From Rosellinia necatrix (Eukaryota > Ascomycota > Sordariomycetes > Xylariales > Xylariaceae): a stretch of DNA of 64,000 nucleotides. The notes under the pieces were generated by a model. It did not search any database. It was not told the DNA's origin and worked only from the letters and a program-made list of their open reading frames with translations. Where the stretch lies: contig JAGYVD010000001.1 of NCBI GenBank assembly GCA_021209875.1, positions 3,286,001 through 3,350,000 of the forward strand, written 5' to 3'. Made by a program: the position numbers and the translations under genes. Of this stretch, positions 1 to 12,437 are shown piece after piece (positions within the stretch are counted from its first letter, which is position 1; the number at the start of each line of letters is the position of its first letter).

Positions 1-1857
1 ACCTTGGACGCAGTCTAGAGAGCGAAGAATATACCCTGCTTACCTGCCTGAGCACCCTACCTAGGTTATATACCGGTGTGACAACACCGCCACCCCGTGG
101 CTTGTTGAAGGTGCGCTGCATCATTTGAGTAGTAGGCAGGAACCTTCCTGCCCAGTACCGTAACGCATCGACCTTGCTGATGTCCTTTTGAAGCCTCCAT
201 GATACATACCTACTTTGGGTACTGAGTAGGTACCTGCTCCTAGACACTAAAGAAATTGGCTTTACTCAAACGCAGATGCATGTTGTGATCAGGCGCGAAG
301 TCGCTTCCAGCACCGCAAAACTAGCGGCATCTCAGCTTTCCTGCGACGCTCGTTACCTCACAGACCCCAATTAGCATAATTTACAGATTGATTACTGGGT
401 TCCTACCTAGTATTACATGTATCTTCTACCCCCACCATTTCAATCGTGGCTGGAGACATGATGGCAACATCTCCAATCAGTTATCGCCCGAGCGCATCGC
501 CCAAGCGCTCTAGGCACATTCTATCTTGCCCATTCATTCACCCTCCAGATGATTCTCAAGTTTCTGCTAAATTCTCTTTTGCTTGGGACCTCCCGACACT
601 CTGACTCTCTAGCTCTCTAGCTCTCTTTCTATTCTTCTACCTTTTCTACTTCCTCTTCTACTTCCTTTTCTACTTCCTTTTCTACTTCTCTGACCCTCTG
701 CCTCTCTATCTCTCTGCGCTTTTGCCTTTCTATGGAGAGAGGATGGGCGTGGCGCTTTGAGATGTGCAGCATCCCGGCGCCGATGCAGCTTGGCGAGACA
801 GGATAGCAGAGGCGGGATCAATCTGCGACGAGCCTTATGATCTGTGGTCGGCCATGGTCTGTCATCCATGGTCCGTCATCCAAAGCGAAATCCGCCCCAT
901 AGCCGACGGAAATGGCGTAGAGAAGCCACCAGCAATACTGTAGCATGCCGCCAAACAGGTCTGTTGCAGAGCACCCATGCAGGCTATCCCCCTTCTCCGC
1001 ATGGCGGGAGAGCCAGAATCATCGCTGCCGGGTCCTGATTCCGCATCGTGCCACTTCCTCGGCGCCTGTGATTGCTCCAGTCGCAATGCCGGCTTCGTGG
1101 CGATCCCTCACTCACTGAAGCCTCTGGCCGTCCAACCGTAGACCATACTCGTGCGCCCCCGCTACCTCTTCAGGCATAGACATACTCCGTAGACATGTTC
1201 CCCAAGCTTTCTGTGTATCTATCAAGCCATCTCCATGCGCCAGACTGCTCCCCTCTCGCGAATGGATGCCGGACACCAGTCACCCGATCTGACTCTCGCT
1301 CGCAACGGTAAGCTCGCATGTCTCACACATGGAGTCATATAGTAACAACGCCCAATCATCGGCGCATCTCCATGCGTGCCCACCAGCACCATATGTCATC
1401 TTCTGCCGTTCTCTGCCCAGGCATCGTTATACATAGCCGCACCCCAGACCGATGGCGTTGTACCCGTCGCGGCATGTCGTCTGGCGAGAAAGCACCCCCA
1501 CTCCATTGGGCTCCAGCCACGTCAGATGAGCTGCATATGGCTGAGAGACACTCGCGATGCTTCCTTTGGGTTCCAGTTCCCTATCCGCCCTCTCGTTACC
1601 TCCCATGCACTGCTGGGCTCTTGCGTCCCTCCCCACGCGGCCGCTTTGATAACCCCTTGTGGAGCACCCGTTGCTCCTTAATAACCGCCGTGCGGCCGGT
1701 CTAGCTCTTGCCCTCCAGACTAGGCCGTTTCCTCTATTTTCTTCGTAACTTCCCTCCGGGTTTCTTTCAGTGGCGTCAGAGGCCACAAGCCCCACGAGGA
1801 GCTCCGAACATATCCGCCGTCGGGGGTTTGCTACAATGGTAAAGTAATATCTTCATC
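1..1857. other. Intergenic region, no supported gene
   Basis: I see no convincing coding region here. Several short open frames exist on both strands, but none has a recognisable domain or a plausible splice partner. The stretch at about 600-720 is a pyrimidine-rich tract with CTCTAG and CTTCCTTTTCTA tandem units, and the Arg/Ser/Gly-rich frame on the minus strand there is only its translation. This segment may hold the promoter and leader of the gene starting at 1858. Confidence 0.5.
600..720. repeat. Pyrimidine-rich low-complexity tract
   Basis: The plus strand is almost purely C/T. It has tandem CTCTAG units near 608-625 and CTTCCTTTTCTA-type units near 640-690. Such CT tracts are common in fungal promoters. 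Confidence 0.8.
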
Positions 1858-4002
1858 ATGGAGTCGACCCGGATCCGGTCAAGGGCGTCAAGGGCCACAG
1901 CCCGAGATCTAGCGACCCGGGAGCTGGGCCCGCGCATGCTCGATGGTTGTTGTCTCGAAGCCGAGCGGGCCGATAGAGTCGGGTACTGCCTACAAGGGCT
2001 ACGCAACGCCTTACCAGACCATCTTCACCCACACCTTACTGCCGTCATCGACCAGCTCCAGGCCACAAGTCATCTTCTCCGGGATCTCGCCGATAAGTCC
2101 CAAGTGCATCTATCCCAGGTCCCGGTGGTGATCGATTACCTTAACGTTATACTGCCATGCCTGTGTCGCACGCTTCGAGATATCATGGGATATTACGATG
2201 ACAAAAACCTCAGCAAGGAACGCCGCTGGAGGACGATGTATCATAGGATGAGCAACGAACTACCGGGCACAACACTCCCAGCAAGATTTGTCATGTATAA
2301 TCAATTCCTGGGACTGCTTAACTTCATGTTAACGAGGTACGCCTACAAGCCGAAAAAAAAAAAAAAGAACAAAGAAATGCTTGACAGAGCCTCATTTCGT
2401 CCCCGAGTAGGGATCCCAATTTTGACGTCAACGCCATGGAAGCGCTTCGAATTCGCATTCTCCAACTGCGCGATGCCAGGAAAATAGGTCAGCGAGGCAG
2501 ATACTATCCATTTATTGTAGCCTCCAGCTAATACCTAGCACGTAGATCCCCCGAGTCCTATCCGGACAGACCTTGTTAGGCGAGACACTGCACTAGACTT
2601 CTGGCAGCAAGAAACGGTTGGTATCCCATCGTCACGGGACAGAACGGTTCTAGTTAACTCCGGCAAGGACTCTCACTGGGCTGAGGCTATCTTCACGCAG
2701 CCACTACCATCCCGACGAGAATTCAGAACACGCGGCAAGTGAGCTACTGGCTTCCATCTACCCCGTCCCTAGCGCACCGAGTTGACAATAGACAGATCCG
2801 AGGCCTTCGGGCCGTTGGATAGACTGGGCCACGTGAGCCCATTCCCCGATGATGTCAAAATACTAGTGAAAAGGTGCGACCTAACTGATACTTCTTTTAC
2901 TATCCTGTTTCATTTCATAATCGATCTGTGGCCTGGTTAGCTGCTAGAATCTCCTGGCAAACTATCATATCGCGGAACTGACGGATGGTTCTATAGGACT
3001 TTCGAAAATGATCGCGTCTCTGTAATAGTATTCCTACGGCAACATGATCAAATGCCTTTTATTTTGGTTCGTACGCGTACTTCTTCCGGCGAACCTTGGT
3101 TCTCTATCCGTGCTGTGGCGCAACTCTCGATCGAAAGGGAGTCGTCCTCTGTCCTGCACCTGAGCTATTGGAGTACTATCGAGAGACGTAAGAAAGCCTG
3201 GGCGAGTTTGGCATTCTTAACATGGGAAGGTCTGTTTTCTTTTCTTATTGTTGCATTAGTCACAAGGATCATGCTCAGCCCCCTGTTCATATTGATGGGT
3301 GAGTAATAATACTAATTCGGAGTAGAGCTGGTGTTATTCTACTGCACCTTTGTCTGTCTTAAGGCTTTCGTCGTCGAACGGCCGCACAATATTGACCAAC
3401 GTGAAGTTATTATACGGAAGGAAAAACGCTTATTCCAAGCGTGAGTCATCTATCATACTAGCCAGTCGTCGTTATACAAATTATTAATCATATTCTCTAG
3501 CCAAATAAACGACGATGGATACGACCATGCTTTGGTCGTTGTCGAAGACTACAAGACAAAAGGCCGTCGTTTACATGTCATCTCCAGGGGCGGCCCATTC
3601 GCGAGATGTCCCATCTGGACAGCCTTTGGTATGTCTCATCTTTGGCTCAACCTCTTTCGTTTACACACCTTTTCAACTTGCTGGAACCTTCAAGCGTTTT
3701 TCCCAATTCACCCTTTTGTTGACTTTCCCCTCCCTCAAGTGCCGCCCGACCCCCCGGAGGATTGGGTGCTCCATAAAGCCCCTCATCGCGTCTGGCTACG
3801 GGATCTCCAAGTCTATTCATTTAGTGACAAGTACCGACCGCATCACTCGCGTAAGGGTAGATCGGGGGCTTTTGAAATCCAGTTCGCCAACTCTACAGCG
3901 GCCACACGTTTTAAGCAGCTATTCAACCCAATTCCCGAGCCATCGGTAGAGGACCCAAGTGAAGACTTCGATGATGATCACTTCAGCCCTAGCGAAGATT
4001 AA
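1858..4002 (+). pseudogene. Uncharacterised fungal family protein, probably a pseudogene
   Basis: I recognise a fungal family of unknown function but no named domain. One frame can be joined across 1858-2336, 2411-2487, 2546-3229, 3326-3440, 3501-3628 and 3740-4002, with a GT...AG intron at each gap and matching phase. The third block is a single 684-nt frame whose family-like residues run from end to end, for example WFYRTFEND, PFILVRTRT and AWASLAFLTWE. It is broken by three in-frame stops: TGA at 2740, TAG at 2770 and TAG at 2938. The first two are 30 nt apart, and an intron spanning them would be only about 34 nt. The stops fit C-to-T changes from CGA and CAG. Later blocks carry TWEELVLFYCTFVCLKA, QINDDGYDHALVVVEDY and an acidic C-terminus. 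The third stop could alternatively lie in an intron opening at GTGAGC near 2833, so a shortened product cannot be excluded. Confidence 0.7.
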
Positions 4003-5336
4003 GTACCTCATGAACAGCATATGAATCGCCGACCCCCCTGGAGAGGTCATGAACTCTTACAATACGAGTAAACGAACGGACGAACATTCCCTCTCTGTGT
4101 CGGGAATTCTCACGATATCACGAGTTAACCACGATAATGATGCTACGAATGAAAGAATCTTAACGATAACGACGGTGACGACGATGACGACGATGACGAC
4201 AGTAACGATCTAAAAATCATGAAAGGAGATTAATTGGGGAAATTGCACGATACTTTTGAAATTTATTTTGTCATTCTTATTGGAACATATCATTCTGCAT
4301 CACCTGGTCTTCGGTTTCCTATGTTCTTATCTTCTACCTAGCTTGCCTAATACCACAGGCGCTAGGGGAATACATATTCTGGGCCTAAGAATGCATTTAC
4401 TGTCACAGTCAAAACGCATGTGCGTACGCTATCGCGTATTATTCTCCTTGCTGTTTATCGAGTAATCGAGTATTGTTAGTCCCAACCTACCCCTAATGAA
4501 CTGCCCATGTGGGGTTTGTATATCTCAACCACGTAATCATGGTAACGCTCCATTTAAGGCCAGAGGCATTCTAACTTTTTAATATGTCGAGCTCAGGGTG
4601 GTTAGGGCAGAAATGCACAAGTAAGTCATCGTCTGACTAGATTGGGGGTATATTGAGGCACGAGAATCCAACTGATTCGACTACATATATCCTCACCGAG
4701 AACCCTGGGTCTCTAATCGCACCCTTGGATTTTATCTCATTCCGCGCGTTCCTTCTCTAGCTATCCCTGTAAACAAGACGTAGATTTATGTATATGCAGG
4801 TCTGGCTAAAGCATTCATTAACTAATTCTATATTTCTATTTTATTTTAGTCAAACACGCCAAATACGATAGCATTGGTGTCTTGAATAAGTAGGCTGAAG
4901 ATATGGGGCACGATTTTGCGTTGCATGGCTTAACGAATTCGGCGACTGAACAGCACCACCATATCCCCGTGCCTTGCCAACTATTTCTCTTATCTGGAGA
5001 TAAAGGCGCTCAAAAAACTGATCGAGATTTACAATTTTCGAGTGAGGCTGAATTTACGAAGACCGGGGTTGTTGTCTACGCGCGCGCCATAATGCAACCT
5101 GTACGAGCGTCGATCAGAAGCTGTCAGGGGTGCGGTCGTAAGCAAGGCCAAGCAGCGCCTAACCCTGGGAGAGAGGAATCTCAATTCACATCTCCCCTCT
5201 TTCATATGGGCGATATAGCGCTCACTAAAACCATTGGAACGATTCACCTTGGAAATCATAAACACAAGCAGACAGCTCTGCCTCGCAGTTTCTTACTTGA
5301 TATACATTCAAGTAAGCGCGTGACTCGCTTCTCCCA
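4003..5336. other. Intergenic region, no supported gene
   Basis: This spacer is AT-rich and contains no open frame that looks coding. A GACGAT/GACGAC trinucleotide-like tract lies at about 4170-4201. An open frame at 4903-5493 overlaps the start of the CorA-like gene in a different frame, and I treat it as chance. Confidence 0.6.
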
Positions 5337-8140
5337 ATGGATAGTGGGCGCTCTTCAGTTGTGTCATTTACGAGCCCGGGATCGTGGATCCTTAATGGAG
5401 GAACTCGGAAAATACCTAACACGTACTGGGAGTCTTTGTTTGAGTCGGATGAAGCCGGGGATTTCCTCGGGTTTGAGTAAGCATTGCATCTAATTACTGA
5501 GCCAAACGACGCCACGTGCGGAGAAAGGCCCCAGACATCTGGGCGGCATGTTGACATTCTCTGTACAGTATCGCACCCCCGAGTTCCTTAGGGGCTATCG
5601 CAAATCGTCCGGAGGGGCGGCCGCTACCAGTTCCCGAGACTGCCGAGGCTTCAGAGGGAGGTACCAACAGGCCGCCGACTCGGGCATCTCTTCTAGTAGA
5701 GGAGGACTTCCACACACTTTTCGAAAATTGTGTCCCGACCGACGAACGCCTGAAGGACTTACTCCAGAGATGGGTTGACGGTAACTCCATGCAGCGGCGC
5801 CTGCTCTACTGCCGGCCATTCCACATCGTGTTTGAGGAGCCAGCGGACTCGAGAACAACCCTCTGGCCGTGGGCCCCCAGGAATAAGCCGCCCGCCAAAC
5901 TCGTACTCAGAAGCCACCATGAGCTGGGTGAATTACTCCTGCAGAGGAAAAAGTCGGAGAGCTTCGCGCGCCAGCTGGCGAGTTCCTGGCCCGAGAGCTT
6001 CGGCAAGCTAGTCAGTGCCGAGGGACAGCCGCGGCACTTCCAATGGCATCACGGCGTGCCCCAGCTCGGCGACGACACGACCATCGTATGCCGAAAGGTG
6101 GCCGAGGGCGCGAATCCGGATCTCCTTACGGTCGACGTCTCCCTCCGGCCTTCCGACAACGTGCTCTGGTGAGTTTAAGGACCCCCTTCCCCCTTCCTTC
6201 CGTCCTTCCGTCCTTCCCTTACCCCCTATCCTCCGCCCGACGTTGACCTGGAGCTCTTCGAATCCCACAGGCAGATATTGCCCGCCGTCTACAACAGCGT
6301 GATGACGATGCGGATGGTGGCGTTCCTCGAGAACCTGTTCGCGCCGACGCACAGCAACTTCACGAGCTCGGGGGGGCGCCATCGGCGACTGGTTCCCGGT
6401 GCAGCGGACGACGCCGGCGCTGCACAGCACGGGCAGCTTCGGGCGCGGCGACTGGCTCTGCGTGCAGCTCAACATGCGCGCGTGCATCCCCGACGAGGCC
6501 GGGTTCCGCGCCCGCCGCTTCCGCGGCGGCTGGGGCGTCTCCCCCCGCGGCATCGGCTTCCCCCTGCAGCGGCAGGCGGCCAAGATCCCGGACCTCTCCT
6601 CCTCCTCCACCACCACCACCGGCCGCGGGGCCGCAGCCACCGCGCAGTCCGCCGTCGAGTTCCTGCTCTCCGTCTCCATCGTGCTCAAGAAGCGGCACCG
6701 CGCCGGCGCCCCGTCCGCGCTCAACTACAACGTCGTCGTCTGGCTCGACTACAACAACACCCAGCTGGGCGGCGGCCAGCCCGGACGCGGCGGGTTCCCG
6801 GACCAGGCCGCCACCGCCGCCGATGACGTCGGCCGCGGCTTGGAGCTGGAGAGCTGCGGCGCCGGCGGCGAGGGGTTCTTCCACCTCTTGCTCGTCCTTG
6901 CGAAGACCATCGACCACTGGAGGAAATGCTGGGACTCCATGATGGATAAGATTGATGAGATCATCAGCGTTCAGGTTTGTTAATATTTCTCTTCTTTTTT
7001 TTTTCTTTTTTTTCTCTCTCTAGCTTTTGCTGCTTCGCGCGTCGAATGGGGTCATCCGTTGTTCCGAAACTAATCTTACCCGAAAATTATAGCTCCAAGA
7101 CACGCTGGATAGAAAGCGCTGGGGAAAGCTGATGTTCGACGACTCGCTCCAACTATCGGAGCAGTACTTCACGGTGCTGCAGCTCCTCCGCATATTCCAG
7201 AACTGGATCGGGGAGACAGAGAGAGGCATCCAAAGCTTCGGAGAAGAGTACGCATATCCTCCGATTTCCTTTCCCCCTTTTTTACTCTTTTTTTCTTCTC
7301 ATTGGCAAACGTGGAGTTCATCGCCTTTGGGCACTACTGACTTTCTGAAACCCCGGAGCAGGATAATCCAACAGTGCGAGCTATGGAAAACCTGGCGGCA
7401 GCAGCACGCGAGGATGGACGAGGTAGAGTGGCCGCTGGATATGGATGCCCTGCGACGCGACGTCGCCAAGGTCGAGGGCTTCTTCAAACTCCGCGCGGCC
7501 CCCTTGAAGGAGCGGATGGAGAAGAAAAAAGAAGAGGTCGCGAGCTTGCAAGACGCGGTAAATAGGAGCCCTCCACTTCCTATGCATCTCCTTTATCGTA
7601 CTAACTACGCGTCTGGAAATATTTAGCTGCTTAACGCTTCGTCGCTGCGCGAGGCCCTCAAGGCGAAGACGCTCAATCTCTACTTCGGAGTCTTCACAAT
7701 TGTGACCGTGTTCTTCACCCCGTTAGGATTCATAGCGGTACAGTTCACCCACCACCCCCTTCTTATCTACTTGTCTACCAGACATATATATATATATCAT
7801 ATGCCTTCATCGTCGACGAAATAAACACGAAATACTAACCCAAGGTAATGAGACACAGGCTTTGTGGGCGATCCCTTTCCTAGACCCGAACTCTAAGAAC
7901 CCCCTGCCGAGCGGGTTTATACAAAGCTTCGTGGCGGTGCCCTTACTCACCTATGCCCTGTCAACCGCCATCGTTCTCTTCTTTTGGGTGCGCTCGTCTC
8001 ATCGCCCCAGGGGGCTCTCCTGGGAACTCACGTATAGGTTCTTAGGCGCCATACCTCGAGCAGGGGGCCAACTCAAGAGGACAGCCCAGGCGATGTATAG
8101 GAGTGGTCGTGAGAATATACCAGACCCAACATTGGCCTAA
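5337..8140 (+). CDS. CorA-like membrane protein (one frameshift in the sequence)
   Basis: The exons are 5337-5476, 5569-6168, 6271-6974, 7093-7247, 7362-7557, 7627-7737 and 7859-8140. They give about 728 residues once a single-base offset is allowed. The long N-terminal part (residues about 1-560) is soluble. The C-terminus has a charged helix followed by two hydrophobic segments, around NLYFGVFTIVTVFFTPLGFI and VPLLTYALSTAIVLFFWV. This layout fits the fungal CorA-like/ZntB-like superfamily, which sits in membranes. The classical GMN ion-selectivity motif is not visible between the two segments, so Mg2+ transport should not be assumed. In exon 3 the frame shifts by one base at the G7 run 6370-6376: THSNFTSS before it and GAIGDWFPVQRTTP after it are in different frames. 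Removing one G restores everything. Exon 3 is far richer in GC than its neighbours. Confidence 0.85.
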
Positions 8141-8338
8141 TCGAAGAGCGGTATAACTATAAGAGCGTATTGTGTGTATAGTTTTGCTCTTAAATCCAGT
8201 GGTCATTGACAGGTCTGATAATGGATACTAGATACTATATGTATACTAAATCTCCTCATTTTCTAGATGCAATCTACCCAAGAAGCTGCCTACCACGTCG
8301 AGAATCCCCCAACGCAGATAGCGACCTCTCACGTCCAA

Positions 8339-11300
8339 CTAAGACGAGTCTTCTGACGTATATTTGACCTGCCTCTTAGATGGTTTCTTTGATTTCAAAT
8401 CTCGCGTTTTCTTCTTCGCCTTTCTCGAGGAACCATCTCTTCTCTTCGACTTCTTCTTCGCCATAACCTCCTCCTCCTCCGATGATGATGGTGACAATGA
8501 ATTACCCCCCTCAATACTGCTAGAGAGTTCGCTCCCACTCCCGCCATCAGAATCCCCCTCAGACGTGGACGGCATCTCGTCGAGATCGAGCTTCCGCGCC
8601 ATGGTAGGGCGTCTCTTGAGCCCATCACCGCCGCCACCGTAATTGTGGACGCCGAACCCGTCCGCCCTGACGCCGCCGCGCCGGTTGGAGGCGGCCACGG
8701 ACTCGCCGCCGTAGGTCTCGAGGAGGTACTCGTCGAATTTCCTCGCCACCTGCGCCACCTGGCGGAAGTGAGATTCCGTGAGGACGATCCGCCGTCCCCC
8801 AGACGACTGCCAGCTCTTCTTCTTTTTCTTCTCCTTCTCACCGTTGTCATCTTCGTCTTCACTACCGTCTTCGTCTTTCGGCACTCTCCCACCTTCGTAC
8901 TCGGCCAGCGCGATGGCCGTCTTGAACGCGTTGTAGATCTGCCGGCCGTTCCACCGGCTGCTCTCGTCCGCGCGGCGGAACTGCCGCTTGGCGTAGCGGA
9001 GGATCGCCTCCTCGTCCGCCCGCACCTCTCCCCCCACGCAGCAGCAGCGCCGCAGGTTGATCCGCCAGATCTGCTTGGACGTCTTCCAGTCGTGTGGAGG
9101 GTCTAGACTGGATTTTAAGTATCTCGTCGCCAAGTTGCTTTAGGGCGATTAGGAGGGAAGGGGGAGGTCGCGCTTACAGTACAGGCTTATGTGGATGCGG
9201 CTCTTGAAGGCCTCGTCGATAGTCCCGACCCGGTTCGTCGTCAGGAAGAGGATACCCGAGTAGAACTCGAGCGCGCGCAGGACGACCGAGACCATGGCGT
9301 TGCGCGCCAGGTCCTGCAGGTTCCTCTTCGTCAGGAACACCTCGGCCTCGTCGAGCAGGAGCACGCAGCCCCACCGGTGCGAATTCGTGAAGATCTGCTC
9401 CAGATTCTTCTCCACGTCCCGCGCGTTCTCCCCGATGTCGCCACACGTCACCGGCAGGAGCGGCCGCCCGGTCGTCTCCGCGATCGTCTCCGCGGTCGAG
9501 GTCTTGCCTACCCCGGGGACGCCGTGGAGTAAGATGATGAGGCCCCGGCCCTTCCCCTTGACGATGCTGAGTGCATCCTCGGTGTGGGATGATTGGGGGC
9601 TCGTCTGCTTCGTCCGTGGTTGGTCTATGCCGGTCTTCTGCTCCACCGGTCTTGAACCGAGGGAATGCTTTGGGGCTGGTTAGTGCGTCTTATACTGAGC
9701 AAGCGTCTACTAACTCGGAATCCAGTCCGGTTATTCGCAAGAGATATATACTTACACTATCAACTAACGACTTCAGCAACTTTTTGTATTTAGTCGGAAG
9801 GACTAAGTGATCGAACGCCGTCTTGTTCGGAGTGATTTCCTTAATGAAACTAATATCGCATCGGCCTGATGACTAACTATCAGCTTGTGGTCCACTGGTC
9901 CGTGTAACTGAGCAGGCAGTACTCACAATACTTGCGACTGCGAAGTATGTAGGCATAGACGGTTCCAGGGAGAAGTCGCAGGTCGTCGTCACCCAAGTCA
10001 TTGTCGGTTAGCTCTTGCGATGGAGTAAGTAGTACCTTGTTGAGTGCGAAAAGTCTCTCCGTTTTATCGATGTCGTAGTTGTGATCGTTATACAACGTCA
10101 CGTCAGGATCCTCATCAGATCCTGCCATTTCTGACACTTCTAGAATATTAGTCTGGCTGAGAGGGCGAAGCCCAAAGACACGCCCTTCATCGTCGTTCTG
10201 CCGGTCCTTCTGTGAGGGCCCCAGGCGCAAATTATCAATGACGGATGCTTGTTCGAAATCGATGATTACACGGCCGTCAATATCTTCTGGTTCGGGATCT
10301 AGAGTCCTCCCACAGTATTCACGATGTGCCGCCTCAACTCCTGCCAGTGTCCTGAAGTTTAATCCCCGATTTAGGAGCAACGACATTATTTTTGATCTCC
10401 TAGACTCCGGGAGGAACCGAGTAGGGAACACCGGAAGAGATGTAATGAGAAATGCGCCCGCGTACTTTGCTATCTCATATTTAACTTGGAAGGGACGAAA
10501 CTTCCTCCCGTCGAAGTCAAGGTGGAAAGCGTCGATGGTAAATGGTGAAACTCTTTGGAAGCCACTACCCCGATCTTCGCCCCCCAAGACCTATGTCACA
10601 TAAGTTAGCCTTATATATATAACGGAGTTAGAGATACTGACGGTGAACCATCTAGGGGTGTTGGACAGTCTGGCCCTTCCGCCGCTGACTTTCAAAACCT
10701 GGGTTGCCTGTGGTGGCTCGTCTGGGTTTGCCTTCTGGTGATATATTGTTTCGCCTGGAGGGAAAAGGTGCCACAAGTGGCAAAACATGATTCTGTCAGT
10801 TATTCCGTCCTTCACTGCATTGGCCACATTAACTTCGAGCGCTAGTTTTGTTTCTATTAGCTCCATAAAGCATCGATAGTGGTCGACTTTTTCTTGGGCG
10901 ATAACAAGCTCGGTTTTTTCTTTAAATTTGTTTGCCTCGACATCCTCATGAGCACCGAGTACTGGGCCAGACTTTTGATTCGACTCCACGTTCTCAAGCG
11001 GAGTAGGTTGCTTCATAACAGCCGCCCTGGCTCTCTTAAGTTCATCTTCGACAACGTTCATATGGGCTTGGATCGCGGCTATATTGTCAATAATGACCTT
11101 GAAAGGGTGGAGCATCTGGCATCGTTGTGGCAGGAACAGAGAGGTGATGTTACTAAGGATGTCGAGTATATGCTGAGAGTTGATACGTATACGGCAGTAT
11201 AAGCGAGGGCATCTGGTGGACAGTTGGTTCTCCGTGTACGCAGGCGGCCCCATATCGCCTACATCAGAGACCAGATCGATAACATATTGCTTCGCCTTCG

Positions 11301-11755
11301 TACTTGGTTTTTGGTTTACCTTCTTGGGCATATCCTTCTGCTTACTATTTTCCGCTTCGAGCTCACGTAGCCGAAGTTTGCGCCACTCTGGCCAGGAGAG
11401 ACAATTTATCTTAGGAATCACTACAACATTAGAACCAATGATTAAGCTTATGCAACAAATTCCGGGGATATTTGCGAACCCATGATATTCCTGCGCCTAA
11501 GGACGGGACTTGCGCTTGCTATCTAATGACATAGGGAAAAGGAAATCAACGTTCACATTACTTACGATAAGCTTTCTCCCCTTCTTGACCTGAATTCTCT
11601 TCCTTCCCTGGATTTTTGTCATTACTGTCGGTGGCATCATCCTTAGCTTTACCGCCAATAACTCGCTCTTCGGCCTTCTTTTGAAAATCTAGGAGCTTCT
11701 CGATGCTGGCTTCTAGCCTTGCCAAGCGGGTTTCGGTAACCTGAGGATCTACCAT
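8339..11755 (-). CDS. AAA+ ATPase with long N-terminal domain (DUF7025-like)
   Basis: The exons on the minus strand are 11755-11566, 11420-10642, 10590-9927, 9865-9756, 9667-9178 and 9102-8339. All phases close, giving about 998 residues. Residues about 1-60 are a short coiled segment. Residues about 64-580 resemble the uncharacterised domain (DUF7025 type) that precedes the ATPase in many fungal proteins. The AAA+ module follows, with Walker A GVPGVGKT near residue 631, Walker B LLLDEAE near 687, sensor FLTTNRVGTIDEAF, and SRIHISLYYPPHDW across the last splice site. A lid region with RRADESSRWNGRQIYNAFKTA comes next. The tail is acidic and Ser-rich, then strongly basic (KKKSKRR, KKKTRD), which could be a nuclear signal. 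Substrate and location are unknown. The 3-prime exons are GC-rich and the 5-prime ones AT-rich. The acceptor of exon 4 (9865) is the least certain. Confidence 0.88.
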
Positions 11756-12437
11756 GATTTCGATGGCAAATAGCGATGTCTAACCTGCTGTTATGCTATC
11801 TTTTTATAGAAGTCGCCAAAAATTGACGAAATGGTGCACAAAGTCTCGAGGATAGAAGCGGCAAAAGCAGCCGTGGAGACCTTTTGACTCAATAAAAAGG
11901 AATATTTCACGATTAGCAATTCGAGCCACGAATGGTGACTTCTATCGAATGAGTAAGCACTTCAATGATTTGGGGGCGTAGATCTCGTCGCACAGATGGA
12001 ACATCTGACGTCGAATGCTGCCACTATCTTCTAGGTTTGGTTTAGTCAGATGGGTGATGGAATAGGCTTTGTTGGATGCAAAGAGGGAAGAGGGAAAAAT
12101 GACGTCTTGTGGCAGCAGAACTGTGATATCCCAGCACATACCCAGCTATCCCTCGATGTTTTATTGGCTTGGCGGTCTCATCGCGCATGATAGCCACCAT
12201 GCATCCAATTACTGTGTATGCTTTCACGTAGATTCTTGCATGAAGGCTAACATGGAGGGGAACGCTGGGTGCCAAGCAAATCTTACCATATTGTCAGACA
12301 ATATCAACAGGGACAGTGTTGATCATGGTTGCGTATATTTTCGTCATCCAACTGAAAATCATTCCATTAAAGGAGAGCGCCAATTCAAGACGCGTTGGCT
12401 GCGCGGTGGCGACTCATCGAGCCACCTCGTCAAAACA
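11756..12437. promoter_or_regulatory. Divergent promoter region between AAA+ and STAND-like genes
   Basis: About 680 bp separate the start codons of the AAA+ ATPase (minus) and the STAND-like gene (plus), so both are probably driven from here. An open frame in the same register runs upstream of the chosen STAND-like ATG from 12069. Its composition does not continue the protein family, and it overlaps the putative promoter. Confidence 0.5.

Noticed and set aside
609..869. Arg/Ser/Gly-rich minus-strand frame
   Set aside because: It is the translation of a pyrimidine-rich tract with no coding signal.
2739..2772. Intron removing the first two stops of the 1858-4002 gene
   Set aside because: It would be only 34 nt long and would break the frame, below the normal fungal minimum.
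4903..5493. A 196-codon open frame
   Set aside because: It overlaps the first exon of the CorA-like gene in another frame, has no domain and no splice partner. The start at 5337 is in the frame that joins the rest of the gene.
6008..6724. A 238-codon antisense frame across the CorA-like gene
   Set aside because: Shadow of the GC-rich exon; the sense reading is supported by splice phases and family motifs.
12069..12437. Longer start for the STAND-like gene
   Set aside because: The in-frame extension does not resemble the family and covers the divergent promoter; the ATG at 12438 has a good context.
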